64,000 bases of DNA from Bordetella parapertussis (lineage in GTDB: Bacteria; Pseudomonadota; Gammaproteobacteria; Burkholderiales; JACQAP01). The notes under the pieces were generated by a model. It made no database searches, was not told where the DNA came from, and was given only the letters and a program-made list of their open reading frames with translations. The position numbers were made by a program, and so were the translations under genes. Location: NCBI GenBank assembly GCA_945900965.1, contig CAMDKM010000006.1, positions 52,745 to 116,744 of the forward strand. The letters run 5' to 3'. Positions 15,637 to 24,143 of this stretch are shown in pieces. Position 1 is the first letter of the stretch. Each line of letters starts with the position of its first letter.

Positions 15637-17253
15637 TTAGTTTCTTCTGTCGCGTAACTCTCGACGGATGATCTTCCCACTCGTGGTCAGCGGCAGCGAA
15701 TCGACGTAATGCACCTGGCGCGGATATTCGTGTGCCGCCAGGCGCGTTCGCACATGATCCTGCAATGCGCGGGTCAATGTTTCGCTGGCGGAGTAACCTT
15801 CCTTCAACACAATCCAGGCTTGGACGATTTCCGTGCGTTCTGGATCTGGCGCGCCCACCACGGCGGCCATGCGCACTGCGGGGTGACCGAGCAGGCAGTC
15901 CTCAATGGGCCCGGGGCCGATGCGATAACCGGCGCTGGTGATGACGTCGTCGTTGCGGCCGACAAAGGTCACGTAGCCGTCTTGATCCATAGTGCCGGTA
16001 TCGCCGGTGATCAGAAAGTCGCCGGCGAATTTTTCGCGTGTTGCGTCCGGGCGCTTCCAGTAGCCGAGGAACATCACCGGATCGGGCGAGCGCACGGCGA
16101 TGTTGCCGAGTTCGCCACGCGACAGAACATCGCCGGCATCGTTCACCACCTGTACGTCATGTCCCGGCGCCGTCTTGCCGATTGCGCCGGGCCGGACGGC
16201 GAACAACTGTTCGCAGGAGGACAGCACCATATTGCATTCAGTCTGGCCATAGAACTCGTTGATGGTGCGGCCGAAGGTCTCGCGTCCCCATTGCAGCAGT
16301 TCCGGGCCTAATGATTCGCCGCCGCTGGCCAGCGATCTCAAATTTACGGACCAGCGGGATTGGGGGTTGGGCACCGTGCGCATCATTTTCAGGGCGGTGG
16401 GCGGGAGAAAAACATTGCGTACCTGGTGCCGGGCCATTAAATCGAAAGCGGCCTCGGGATCGAATTTTTCGAAGCGACGCGCGACCACAGGCGTGCCGAG
16501 TTGCCACGCGGCAAGCAATACGTCAATGAGCCCGCCTACCCAGGCCCAGTCCGCCGGTGTCCAGATCAAGTCGCCTTCCTGGCCCAGCAGGTTATGGGAT
16601 ATTTCGATACCCGGCATGTGGCCGAGCACGGCTCTATGTGGCAGCAGCGCGCCTTTTGGCGGGCCGGTCGTGCCGGAGGTATAAACCAGCAACGCAGGAT
16701 CTTCGGCTAGAGTCTGGACTGGAGAAAACGCATCACTTGCGCTTTCGAGTGCAGCATGAAAGTCCTGCGCTCCGGGCGCTGTGCCGTCAATGCAAAAGAC
16801 GGTCTTGAGCGCTGGCAGCTCTGCGCGAATCCGGGCGATCTTTTCGACATTGCGAAGATCGGTTATCAGCACCTTGACCCCGGCATCGTCCAGTCGGTAT
16901 TGCAGCGCGTCGATACCAAACAGCGTGAACAGCGGGACGGCGATGGCACCGAGCTTGTAGGCAGCGATATGGGTGACGGCGGTTTCCGGTTCCTGGGGTA
17001 GCAGGATGCCGATGCGGTCGCCCGATTGCACGCCCAGGCTGCGGAACAGATTGGCAGCGCGGTTCGACAGGCGCCGGATCTCTTCGAAGCTGTAGCGCCG
17101 AATCGTGCCGTCGTGTGCTTCGTGGATCAGTGCCAGCCGTGAGGGTTCACGGGCCCACTTGTCGCACAAATCCACACCCAGGTTGTAATGACGGGGAATC
17201 CGCCACGCAAATTCACGGCAGACCGCCTCGTAATTATCGAGCCGGGGCAGCAT
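15637..17253 (-). CDS. Acyl-CoA synthetase (AMP-forming, acetyl-CoA synthetase-like)
   Basis: The 538-residue ANL-family ligase has the P-loop LLVYTSGTTGPPKG near residue 190, the NEFYGQTECN core motif, GDTGTMDQDGYVTFVGRNDDVI as the hinge region, and the C-terminal TTSGKIIRRELRD with the catalytic Lys. It activates a carboxylic acid to its CoA thioester through an acyl-adenylate. The TPADWAWVGGL and SCEQLFAVRPGAIGK stretches suggest a short- or medium-chain acid. It is 39 bases downstream of the NMT1-type binding protein on the same strand, so import and activation of the same acid are plausible. The beta-oxidation genes lie divergently nearby. Confidence 0.88.
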   Translation of the reverse strand: MLPRLDNYEAVCREFAWRIPRHYNLGVDLCDKWAREPSRLALIHEAHDGTIRRYSFEEIRRLSNRAANLFRSLGVQSGDRIGILLPQEPETAVTHIAAYKLGAIAVPLFTLFGIDALQYRLDDAGVKVLITDLRNVEKIARIRAELPALKTVFCIDGTAPGAQDFHAALESASDAFSPVQTLAEDPALLVYTSGTTGPPKGALLPHRAVLGHMPGIEISHNLLGQEGDLIWTPADWAWVGGLIDVLLAAWQLGTPVVARRFEKFDPEAAFDLMARHQVRNVFLPPTALKMMRTVPNPQSRWSVNLRSLASGGESLGPELLQWGRETFGRTINEFYGQTECNMVLSSCEQLFAVRPGAIGKTAPGHDVQVVNDAGDVLSRGELGNIAVRSPDPVMFLGYWKRPDATREKFAGDFLITGDTGTMDQDGYVTFVGRNDDVITSAGYRIGPGPIEDCLLGHPAVRMAAVVGAPDPERTEIVQAWIVLKEGYSASETLTRALQDHVRTRLAAHEYPRQVHYVDSLPLTTSGKIIRRELRDRRN

Positions 17254-17292
17254 GGGTTCGGACGGTAAGAGCCGGCGTTCTTTATCGGTTCG

Positions 17293-18264
17293 TCAGGGCA
17301 AAACCTTTACCTGCTTCACGAATTCGAGCGTGTAGGCTTTTTGGTAATTGACTTCGGGCTTCACCAGCTTGGCATCGCGCATGAATTCGAAGGTCTGTTT
17401 CCAGCGCGCATCGGTCATGGTGAACAGGCCGAGCTTTTTGGCGTCGCCGCCCTCGACGATGCCATATTCCTTTAACTTGGCAATGCTGAAGGCAAGCTGC
17501 TCGTCGTCCATTTGCGGATTGTCTTTTTTGATGAGCGCATTGGCGGGAGCGGGATTCTTCAGGTAACTCTTCCAACCCAGCGCCGAGGCCTCAATGAAGC
17601 GCTTGATCACATCCGGACGTTCCTTGACGGTCTTGGTGAGCGTCACCACAGTCTGCGCATAGGGCGGATAGCCGTATTTGGCCAGATGAAAAATCTTCGG
17701 CTTCATGCCGCCTTTCTCGATGGCATAGGGTTCCGAGGTGATGTAGCCCTGCTGCGCGATATTCTTATCCACCAGGAATTGCTGCACGGAGTAGGCGTAG
17801 GGGCGCTTCTGCGATTCGGTGAAGCCGTACCTGGCCTTGAGCCATGGCCAGTAGGTGGTTTCGCTGGCCTGGCCGATCAACAGCGTGCGGGACTTCAGGT
17901 CTTCGATTTTGTCGACGTCGGGATGCGCGATCAGCCCGACCGGCTCGCTCTGGAAATTGGCGGCAACTGTTATCAGCGGCAGGCCTTGTTCGACGGCGTT
18001 GATGGTGGCGACGTCATAACCCATCACGAAATCGGCTTTCTCCCCAAGCAGTAGCTGATAGACGTTGACTTGTGGGCCGCCCATGCCGATTTTCACATCC
18101 AGGCCGTGCTTCGCGTAAGTGCCTTCGGCCACGGCTTGATAAAAACCTCCGTGTTCGGCCTGTGCGAACCAGTTGGTGAGGAAGGTGACTTTGTCGAGGG
18201 CAAAGGCGCTCGGCACAATCCATGCGGAAAACAGCAGTGCAGCGATTCGCGAGGTCAAAGGCAT
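17293..18264 (-). CDS. ABC substrate-binding protein, NMT1/THI5-like
   Basis: The 323-residue periplasmic protein has a signal peptide ending near AFA-LDK (residue 22). The first mature strand VTFLTNWFAQAEHGGFYQAVAEG matches the NMT1/THI5 family used for pyrimidine, riboflavin-like, sulfonate and aromatic-acid uptake. Its matching permease and ATPase appear to be the pair at 22573-24128, about 4.3 kb away on the same strand, with four plus-strand genes in between. The acyl-CoA synthetase gene follows directly. The ligand is unknown. Confidence 0.83.
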   Translation of the reverse strand: MPLTSRIAALLFSAWIVPSAFALDKVTFLTNWFAQAEHGGFYQAVAEGTYAKHGLDVKIGMGGPQVNVYQLLLGEKADFVMGYDVATINAVEQGLPLITVAANFQSEPVGLIAHPDVDKIEDLKSRTLLIGQASETTYWPWLKARYGFTESQKRPYAYSVQQFLVDKNIAQQGYITSEPYAIEKGGMKPKIFHLAKYGYPPYAQTVVTLTKTVKERPDVIKRFIEASALGWKSYLKNPAPANALIKKDNPQMDDEQLAFSIAKLKEYGIVEGGDAKKLGLFTMTDARWKQTFEFMRDAKLVKPEVNYQKAYTLEFVKQVKVLP

Positions 18265-18460
18265 GTTGAGGCTCCCATGATTTTTTGTGCAGTTTACGCC
18301 GTTGCGGACTAAAGGGAGTCCCGAACTCTTGGGGGCGGTCCCGGCATCACCGGGGAAAATCGCGCGTTATTCGTCTTTTGTCGAGCATCCGGACTTGCGG
18401 ACCAAGCTCCGTTGTTGCAAGCGGCCAAGGTATGTCCAATACAGGAATATACTTCCATTG

Positions 18461-19393
18461 ATGAACAAAGTGCCCATCATGATTATTCGCTCCTGGCTGT
18501 TTGTCCCCGGAGACAGCGAACGCAAACTGGAAAAGGCGCGCGACAATCCGGCCGACGCGCTGATTCTCGATCTGGAGGACTCGGTCGCCAGCGAGCGCAG
18601 GCAGAGCGCGAGAGAGATGATTTGTGCCTATCTAAAAGCCCGCGTCGACCGCTCGCGCCAGAAGCTCTGGGTGCGCATCAATCCCCTCGATACCGAGCTG
18701 TCGTTGCCCGACCTGGCCGCGGTGATGCCGGGTGCGCCTGACGGAATCTGTCTGCCCAAAACCTCTTCGGCGGCGGCGGTTAATACACTGGGAAACTATC
18801 TCGCGGCACTGGAAGCGCGCGAGGGCCTGCCCCAAGGCTCGACGAAGATCCTGTGCGTGGCCACCGAAACCGCTGCTTCGCTGCTCACCTTCCACACCTA
18901 TCTCGAGGGTGTGTCCGATCGCCTGACGGCGATGACCTGGGGCGGCGAAGATCTGGCCGCCGCGCTTGGCGCCAGCGACAATCGCAATCCGGCCAACGGT
19001 GAGTATGACGCGCCATTTCTGCTGGCGAAGTCCCTGTGCCTCGCGACCGCCCGGGCCATCGGCGCCCAGCCGGTGGGCGCGCTGCATGTCAATTTCCGCG
19101 ACTTGGTCGGGCTGGAAGCCGATTGCTGCCGGGATCGGCGAGCCGGGTTCGTGGGAAAAATCGCCATCCATCCGGATCAATCGGAAGTGATCAACCGGGC
19201 TTTTGCGCCCTCGGACGAGGAGGTGGCTTATGCCAAGCGGGTAATCGAACTGTTCGAGAAAAATCCCGGCATGGGCACGGTTGGGTTGGAAGGCAAGATG
19301 CTCGACATGCCGCACCTCAAGCAGGCGCGCAATGTGATCGCGCTGGCAGACCAAATATTGGAAACCTTGAACCCACGAAAGCCTTTGGCATGA
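18461..19393 (+). CDS. HpcH/HpaI aldolase family, CitE-like lyase
   Basis: The roughly 310-residue protein begins RSWLFVPGDSERKLEKA and has LILDLEDSV, the Mg-binding Glu in ATETAASL, and MTWGGEDLAAALGA, the hallmark of CitE-like proteins. In organisms lacking citrate lyase alpha and gamma genes, these act as (S)-citramalyl-CoA, malyl-CoA or beta-hydroxyacyl-CoA lyases or thioesterases. The start is either ATG 461 or 479 within this kilobase; neither has a strong Shine-Dalgarno. Its stop overlaps the next ATG (ATGA), which links it to the acyl-CoA dehydrogenase pair and so to CoA-ester breakdown. Confidence 0.83.
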   Translation: MNKVPIMIIRSWLFVPGDSERKLEKARDNPADALILDLEDSVASERRQSAREMICAYLKARVDRSRQKLWVRINPLDTELSLPDLAAVMPGAPDGICLPKTSSAAAVNTLGNYLAALEAREGLPQGSTKILCVATETAASLLTFHTYLEGVSDRLTAMTWGGEDLAAALGASDNRNPANGEYDAPFLLAKSLCLATARAIGAQPVGALHVNFRDLVGLEADCCRDRRAGFVGKIAIHPDQSEVINRAFAPSDEEVAYAKRVIELFEKNPGMGTVGLEGKMLDMPHLKQARNVIALADQILETLNPRKPLA

Positions 19394-20547
19394 ACAGCTT
19401 GACGGCGCTGGAACTGACGGCCATCCCGCCGCGGGACGAAGCGCTGCGCACCGAAGTGCGCGCCTTCCTGAGCGAGGCGCTGCGCGAGACGCCGGCGCAC
19501 CTGCGCGCCAGGTCCTGGGCGGGTTACGACCCTGCATTCAGTCGTGAGTTGGGCCGGCGCGGCTGGCTGGGCATCACCTTCCCCAAGGAATACGGAGGCG
19601 GCGGGCGCAGCGCCTTTGCCCGCTACGTGCTGGTGGAGGAATTTCTCAATGCCGGCGCCCCCGTCGGCTCACACTGGATAGCCGACCGGCAAAGTGGCCC
19701 GCTGATCCTGAAGTACGGCACCGAGGCGCAGAAGCAGCACTACCTGCCGGGCATCTGCCGCGGCGAAAGCTATTTCTGCATCGGCATGAGCGAGCCCAAC
19801 GCGGGCTCTGACCTAGCGAGTGTGAAGACACGCGCCGTGCGCAGCGAGCGCGGCTGGACACTCCAGGGCCAGAAAATCTGGACCACCAATGCGCACAACT
19901 GCCACTACATGATTGCGCTGGTGCGCACATCTGGCGAACCGCAGGACCGGCAGCAGGGCCTGTCGCAATTGATTGTCGATCTCTCGCTTCCGGGCGTGAG
20001 CATCCGGCCGATCAAGGACTTGACCGGTGAGAGCCACTTCTGCGAAGTGTTCTTCGACGCGGTGCAGCTCGCGCCCGAGGCGCTCATTGGCGCCGAGGGC
20101 AAGGGCTGGGAACAAGTCACCGCCGAGTTGGCCTTCGAGCGCAGCGGGCCCGAGCGTCTGTACTCCAGCATCGTGCTGGTCGACCAGTGGCTGGCTTTCG
20201 TGCGCACGCCGGCCGGGCGCACGCCTGCGGCCGTGCGTCTGGCGGGCAAGATCGCCAGTCAACTGGTGCCCTTGCGCGCCATGTCGATTGCCATCACCGA
20301 AAAGCTCACCCGCGGCGAAAGCCCGGTAGTGGAGGCCGCGCTGGTCAAGGACCTGGGCACGGGTGTGGAACAGTTCATTCCGGCAGCCATCGCGGACGAC
20401 CTGTATTCGCGCCCGCCGCAGGAGATTCCGCTGGAGCTGCTGCTGACACTGAACTACACAACACAAGTCGCGCCCACGTATTCGCTGCGCGGCGGCACAC
20501 GCGAGATCTTGCGCGGCATGATCGCGCGCGGCCTGGGCCTGCGCTGA
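19390..20547 (+). CDS. Acyl-CoA dehydrogenase, large (alpha-like) subunit
   Basis: The 385-residue flavoprotein has the N-terminal helical domain with GWLGITFPKEYGG, the FAD-binding CIGMSEPNAGSDLAS, WTTNAHNCHYM, and the C-terminal SLRGGTREILRGMIARGLGL, typical of acyl-CoA dehydrogenases. It oxidises an acyl-CoA to the trans-2-enoyl-CoA and passes electrons to ETF. The GGT-EI motif resembles members that act on bulky or branched substrates. The ATG overlaps the CitE-like stop, and a second, shorter dehydrogenase follows after ten bases. Such pairs often form alpha2-beta2 heterotetramers, as in steroid side-chain degradation. Confidence 0.88.
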   Translation: MNSLTALELTAIPPRDEALRTEVRAFLSEALRETPAHLRARSWAGYDPAFSRELGRRGWLGITFPKEYGGGGRSAFARYVLVEEFLNAGAPVGSHWIADRQSGPLILKYGTEAQKQHYLPGICRGESYFCIGMSEPNAGSDLASVKTRAVRSERGWTLQGQKIWTTNAHNCHYMIALVRTSGEPQDRQQGLSQLIVDLSLPGVSIRPIKDLTGESHFCEVFFDAVQLAPEALIGAEGKGWEQVTAELAFERSGPERLYSSIVLVDQWLAFVRTPAGRTPAAVRLAGKIASQLVPLRAMSIAITEKLTRGESPVVEAALVKDLGTGVEQFIPAAIADDLYSRPPQEIPLELLLTLNYTTQVAPTYSLRGGTREILRGMIARGLGLR

Positions 20548-20557
20548 AGGAACAACC

Positions 20558-21565
20558 ATGGACCATCTCTTTGCCGATGCCGTGCGCCAGTTGCTGGCGG
20601 ACCAGTGCACTCCCCAGCGTGTGCGCGACATCGAGGCCGCTGCCACGGCCGAATCGGCGGCTCCGCTGTGGCGCCAGCTCGAAGACGCCGGTTTTGCCGA
20701 TGCCCTGGTCCCCGAAGACGCTGGTGGCGCAGGCCTTGGCCTGGCCGAGATTTATCCGGTGCTGGAGTTGTGCGGCCAGTACGCCATGCCGCTGCCGTTG
20801 GGCGACACTCTGGTGGCGCGCGCCCTGCTCGCACGGCAAGGCGTGGCGCGCCCGGTTGGGAGTATCGCCCTGGCACCCAATGCCACTCTCACGTCGCAAG
20901 GTATGCAGGCTGGTCATGTACACCACGGCGCCGTGGCCGACTGGGTGCTGGCGCAGCGCGACAAGGAATGCCGCCTGCTGCCGGGCAGTGCGGCCGATCG
21001 AGCACCGTCCGTCTTCTGCCTTGACGCCGTGCTCGGCTGGCCTCTTGCTGTCTGGGAGGCCGCGCCGCGCATCAATCCTGAAGTGGATCTGCGCATCCTG
21101 CAGGCCTGCGTTCTGGCGGCACAACTCGCCGGCGCGCTTCTGGCGGTGTTCGATCGCACGCTGCAGTACGCGAACGAGCGCATCCAGTTCGGCAAGCCCA
21201 TCGGCAAGTTACAGGCGATCCAGCATCAGCTCAGCGTGATTTCGGAGCATGCCTTCGCTGCGCGCATGGCGGCGCGCATCGGCTGCCACTGCGCTGATCT
21301 GCTGCCGCAGCGGCTGCGCGTGGCGGTGGCCAAGGCGCGTACCGGCGAGGCGGCGGTGGAGGTGGCGGCGCTGGCGCACGCCATTCATGGCGCCATCGGT
21401 TTCACCGCCGAATTCGACCTGCAGCTCTACACGCGTCGTCTGCACGCCTGGCGTCACGCGGCCGGCTCCGAATCCTTCTGGCACGACGTGGTGGGTGCCA
21501 TGCTCCTCGAGCGGCAGGACGATCCGGCGCTGGACTTGATCCGCGACGCAAGCGATATTCATTGA
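20558..21565 (+). CDS. Acyl-CoA dehydrogenase, short (beta-like) subunit
   Basis: The 335-residue protein is clearly an acyl-CoA dehydrogenase (LEDAGFADALVPEDAGGAGLG at the N-terminus; ANERIQFGKPIGKLQAIQHQL; AIHGAIGFTAEFDLQLYTRRL) but it is short. It lacks a clear FAD-binding MTEP-like segment and the terminal GGT-EI motif seen in its neighbour. This is the profile of the partner subunit in heteromeric acyl-CoA dehydrogenases of the FadE26/27 or ChsE type. It lies ten bases after the first dehydrogenase. Its TGA stop lies at the start of repeat copy C. Confidence 0.85.
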   Translation: MDHLFADAVRQLLADQCTPQRVRDIEAAATAESAAPLWRQLEDAGFADALVPEDAGGAGLGLAEIYPVLELCGQYAMPLPLGDTLVARALLARQGVARPVGSIALAPNATLTSQGMQAGHVHHGAVADWVLAQRDKECRLLPGSAADRAPSVFCLDAVLGWPLAVWEAAPRINPEVDLRILQACVLAAQLAGALLAVFDRTLQYANERIQFGKPIGKLQAIQHQLSVISEHAFAARMAARIGCHCADLLPQRLRVAVAKARTGEAAVEVAALAHAIHGAIGFTAEFDLQLYTRRLHAWRHAAGSESFWHDVVGAMLLERQDDPALDLIRDASDIH

Positions 21566-21740
21566 ACCTATAAACTGCAAATCGGCCACAGAGGACACAG
21601 AGTTCACAGAGGAAAATCAAGAACGTGGGTTATTTTCAACGCTCACCCAATGGGCGGGCATGCCATGCTGACGCATACCCCTGAATCTCTCTCTGTGTTC
21701 TCTGTGACCTCTGTGGCAAAAAGGTTTTTCTTAATTTGAA
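21562..21740. repeat. Family-1 inverted-repeat element, copy C
   Basis: The outer ends are TTGAACCTATAAAC and GTTTTTCTTAATTTGAA. The arms contain GGCCACAGAGGACACAGAG and CTCTGTGTTCTCTGTGACC iterations. The centre TCACC-caatg-GGCGG is a decayed form of the usual hairpin. The first bases overlap the TGA stop of the upstream dehydrogenase gene, as in copy B. The enoyl-CoA hydratase ATG follows 22 bases after the right end. Confidence 0.85.
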
Positions 21741-21761
21741 CCCTCCTTAACCGGATTCGCC

Positions 21762-22556
21762 ATGACACCTTTTTTGAAATCGGAGCGCGACGGAGCTCTT
21801 CTGACACTGACCATGAACCAGCCCGAGACGCGCAATGCGCTCACGGGCAATAGCGCAGTGGAGGAATTCGTGCAAGCCTGCGCGCGGATTGCGCTCGACC
21901 CGAGCATCCGTGTTGTCATCCTTACCGCCGAGGGACCGGTGTTCAGTTCGGGCGGCAACGTCAAGGACATGCAGCGCTACGAGCAGCAAAATCTGCCGCC
22001 CGACGTGATCCGCGAGGAATACCGCAACGGCATCCAGCGCCTGCCCAAGGCGCTCTATTACCTGGATGTGCCGGTGATTGCCGCCGTCAACGGCCCGGCG
22101 GTGGGCGCCGGGCTGGACCTGACCTGCATGTGCGATATCCGCATCGCTTCCGAAAAAGCCACTTTCGCCGAGAGTTTTGTCAAGGTCGGTATCGTGCCCG
22201 GAGACGGCGGCGCCTGGCTGCTGCCGCGCGCAGTGGGCTTGTCCAAGGCTTGCGAGATGGCCTTCACCGGCGATCCGCTGAGCGCGCAGGAGGCACTGGC
22301 CTGCGGCCTGGTGTCGCGCGTGGTGCCTCCCGAAGCGTTGTTGCCCGAAGCGCGCGCCTTGGCCGCCCGCATCGCCGCTAACCCCGGAGGTGTGTTACGC
22401 ATGACCAAGCGCCTGCTGCGTGAAGGCCAGCGCAGTTCGCTCGAAACGCTGCTGGAACTCTCCGCGGGCTACCAGGCCATCGCCCACATGACGGCTGACC
22501 ACCACGAGGCGGTGCGGGCATTTGTGGAGAAGAGAGAGCCGAAATTTGGGCAATGA
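21762..22556 (+). CDS. Enoyl-CoA hydratase/isomerase family protein
   Basis: The 264-residue crotonase-fold protein has the oxyanion-hole segments SSGGNVKDM (residue about 66) and GPAVGAGLDLTCMCDIRIAS (about 112-131), the acidic catalytic region ESFVKVGIVPGDGGAWLLPRAVG, and the C-terminal helix with ITKR-like MTKRLL. It probably hydrates the enoyl-CoA made by the upstream dehydrogenase pair. It lies on the same strand, separated from them by repeat copy C. No clear Shine-Dalgarno precedes the ATG. Confidence 0.88.
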   Translation: MTPFLKSERDGALLTLTMNQPETRNALTGNSAVEEFVQACARIALDPSIRVVILTAEGPVFSSGGNVKDMQRYEQQNLPPDVIREEYRNGIQRLPKALYYLDVPVIAAVNGPAVGAGLDLTCMCDIRIASEKATFAESFVKVGIVPGDGGAWLLPRAVGLSKACEMAFTGDPLSAQEALACGLVSRVVPPEALLPEARALAARIAANPGGVLRMTKRLLREGQRSSLETLLELSAGYQAIAHMTADHHEAVRAFVEKREPKFGQ

Positions 22557-22572
22557 GAAAGCGGCGCCGAAA

Positions 22573-23361
22573 TCAGGAACCCTGCGCTAACTCGCTTTCA
22601 TGCCACCGCCGCAACGCCAACCTGGATAGCCAACTCACAACCAGAAACAACACAATTCCCGTTGCCGTGATCAGAAACAATGCAGCAAAGAGTCGTGGGA
22701 TTTTTAGTTGCAATCCCGCTTGGAGTATCTGGTAGGCAAGACCCGAGCGTGTGCCGCCGGTACCGGCGACAAATTCGGCGACGACGGCGCCTATCAGAGC
22801 CAACGCGGTGGCAACTCGCAAGCCTGTAAAAAAATAGGGCGCGGCGCTCGGGATACGTAGTCGCAGCAGGACTTGTGCGCGCGAGGCGCCATAGAGGCGG
22901 AACAGGTCGAGCAATCCCGGGTCAACGCTGCGAAGACCTATGGTCGTGTTGGCAATTACCGGGAAGATGGACGCCACGGTGGCGCAGATGACCAACGCAT
23001 TGTAGGGATCGTTTACCCAGATGATAATCAAGGGCGCGATCGCGACCAGTGGCGTGACTTGCAGGATGACTGCGTAGGGAAGCAGGGCCGATTCGAGCAG
23101 CCGGCTCTGGACAAAAAGGATCGAAAGTAAAGAACCCAGCGCCACCGCCAACAGCAGGGCCGAACCGGTGACTTGCAGCGTAATCAGCAGCGAACCATAT
23201 AAGGCATTCCAGTCTTGCAGCAGGGTTTCCAGAACGAGTATTGGTCCCGGAACGATGTAGGAGGGAATCTGCTTGATGGCCACGATGGCATGCCAAATCC
23301 CCAGGAACAAGAGTCCCACGAAGATCGGTGCGGCGAGATTTTTCCATTGCCCCGATTTCAT
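22573..23361 (-). CDS. ABC importer permease (SsuC/TauC-type)
   Basis: This 262-residue inner-membrane permease has about six hydrophobic segments and the family EAA loop, LFRLYGASRAQVLLRLRIPSAAPYFFTGLR, in the cytoplasmic position where the ATPase docks. The LLGIWHAIVAIKQIPSYIVPGP start is typical of the nitrate/sulfonate/taurine permease family. Its ATG overlaps the ATPase stop by four bases (ATGA). The probable binding protein is encoded separately at 17.3-18.3 kb. Confidence 0.87.
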   Translation of the reverse strand: MKSGQWKNLAAPIFVGLLFLGIWHAIVAIKQIPSYIVPGPILVLETLLQDWNALYGSLLITLQVTGSALLLAVALGSLLSILFVQSRLLESALLPYAVILQVTPLVAIAPLIIIWVNDPYNALVICATVASIFPVIANTTIGLRSVDPGLLDLFRLYGASRAQVLLRLRIPSAAPYFFTGLRVATALALIGAVVAEFVAGTGGTRSGLAYQILQAGLQLKIPRLFAALFLITATGIVLFLVVSWLSRLALRRWHESELAQGS

Positions 23362-24128
23362 GGCGCAGCCTCACCCATGACGGTGGCGAGCATTTCCGAC
23401 AATTGAGCACAATGTGCTGCGAATTCTGAGGTGCTGCGAAAAGCATCGGCCCGTGGCCGCGGGGCATGGATAGCGATTTCCGCATGGAGGCGGCCCGGTC
23501 GCGGCGACATCACCAGTACGCGTGAGGACAGAAACACCGCTTCGTAGATGCTGTGGGTCACGAACAGAACAGTCAGATTTTCGCGTGCGCTCAGTTCGGA
23601 GATTTCGCGGTCGAGGCGATGGCGGGTAATTTCGTCGAGCGCGCCAAAGGGTTCGTCCATCAGCAGCAGGCGAGGTTCGGTGACCAAGGCACGCGCAATC
23701 GAGGTGCGCATTTGCATGCCGCCGGACAGCTCGCGCGGCAAGGCGCTGGCGAAGTCGCTTAGTCCCACCCTGGCAAGAGCGCGGCTGACTTTTTCGTCTG
23801 CCGCCCGGCGTGGTGTGCAGGACAAGGCAAGCGGCAGGCCAACGTTGGTTGCTACGCTCGCCCATGGCATCAGAGTGGGCGACTGGAACACGTAGGCGAG
23901 TCGGTCGCCGCGAAAATTGTCGCCTACCTCTGAACTCCCACCGCTGGCGGCGGAGAGCCCGGCAATCAGTCTGAGGAGTGTGCTTTTGCCGCAGCCCGAA
24001 GGGCCGAGTATCGTGACGAATTCGCCTTGCCGCAATTCCAGATCGGTTGGATCGAGCGCACGCACGCCGTTGGGGTAAATCTTGTAGGCGCCGCGCAATG
24101 TGGCGGCAGGCGGGGAAGTGATTTGCAC
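23358..24128 (-). CDS. ABC importer ATPase (SsuB/TauB-type)
   Basis: The 256-residue ATPase has Walker A GPSGCGKST near residue 43, Q-loop AYVFQSPTLMPWASV, signature LSGGMQMRTSIARAL, Walker B LLLMDEPFGALDEITR and switch His in VTHSIYEAVFL. These match nitrate/sulfonate/thiamine-precursor importers. It is translationally coupled to the permease gene and lies 15 bases downstream of the regulator gene on the same strand, so the three may share a transcript that starts in the fds intergenic region. Confidence 0.9.
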   Translation of the reverse strand: MQITSPPAATLRGAYKIYPNGVRALDPTDLELRQGEFVTILGPSGCGKSTLLRLIAGLSAASGGSSEVGDNFRGDRLAYVFQSPTLMPWASVATNVGLPLALSCTPRRAADEKVSRALARVGLSDFASALPRELSGGMQMRTSIARALVTEPRLLLMDEPFGALDEITRHRLDREISELSARENLTVLFVTHSIYEAVFLSSRVLVMSPRPGRLHAEIAIHAPRPRADAFRSTSEFAAHCAQLSEMLATVMGEAAP

Positions 24129-24143
24129 AATTTGCCGAGTCGC

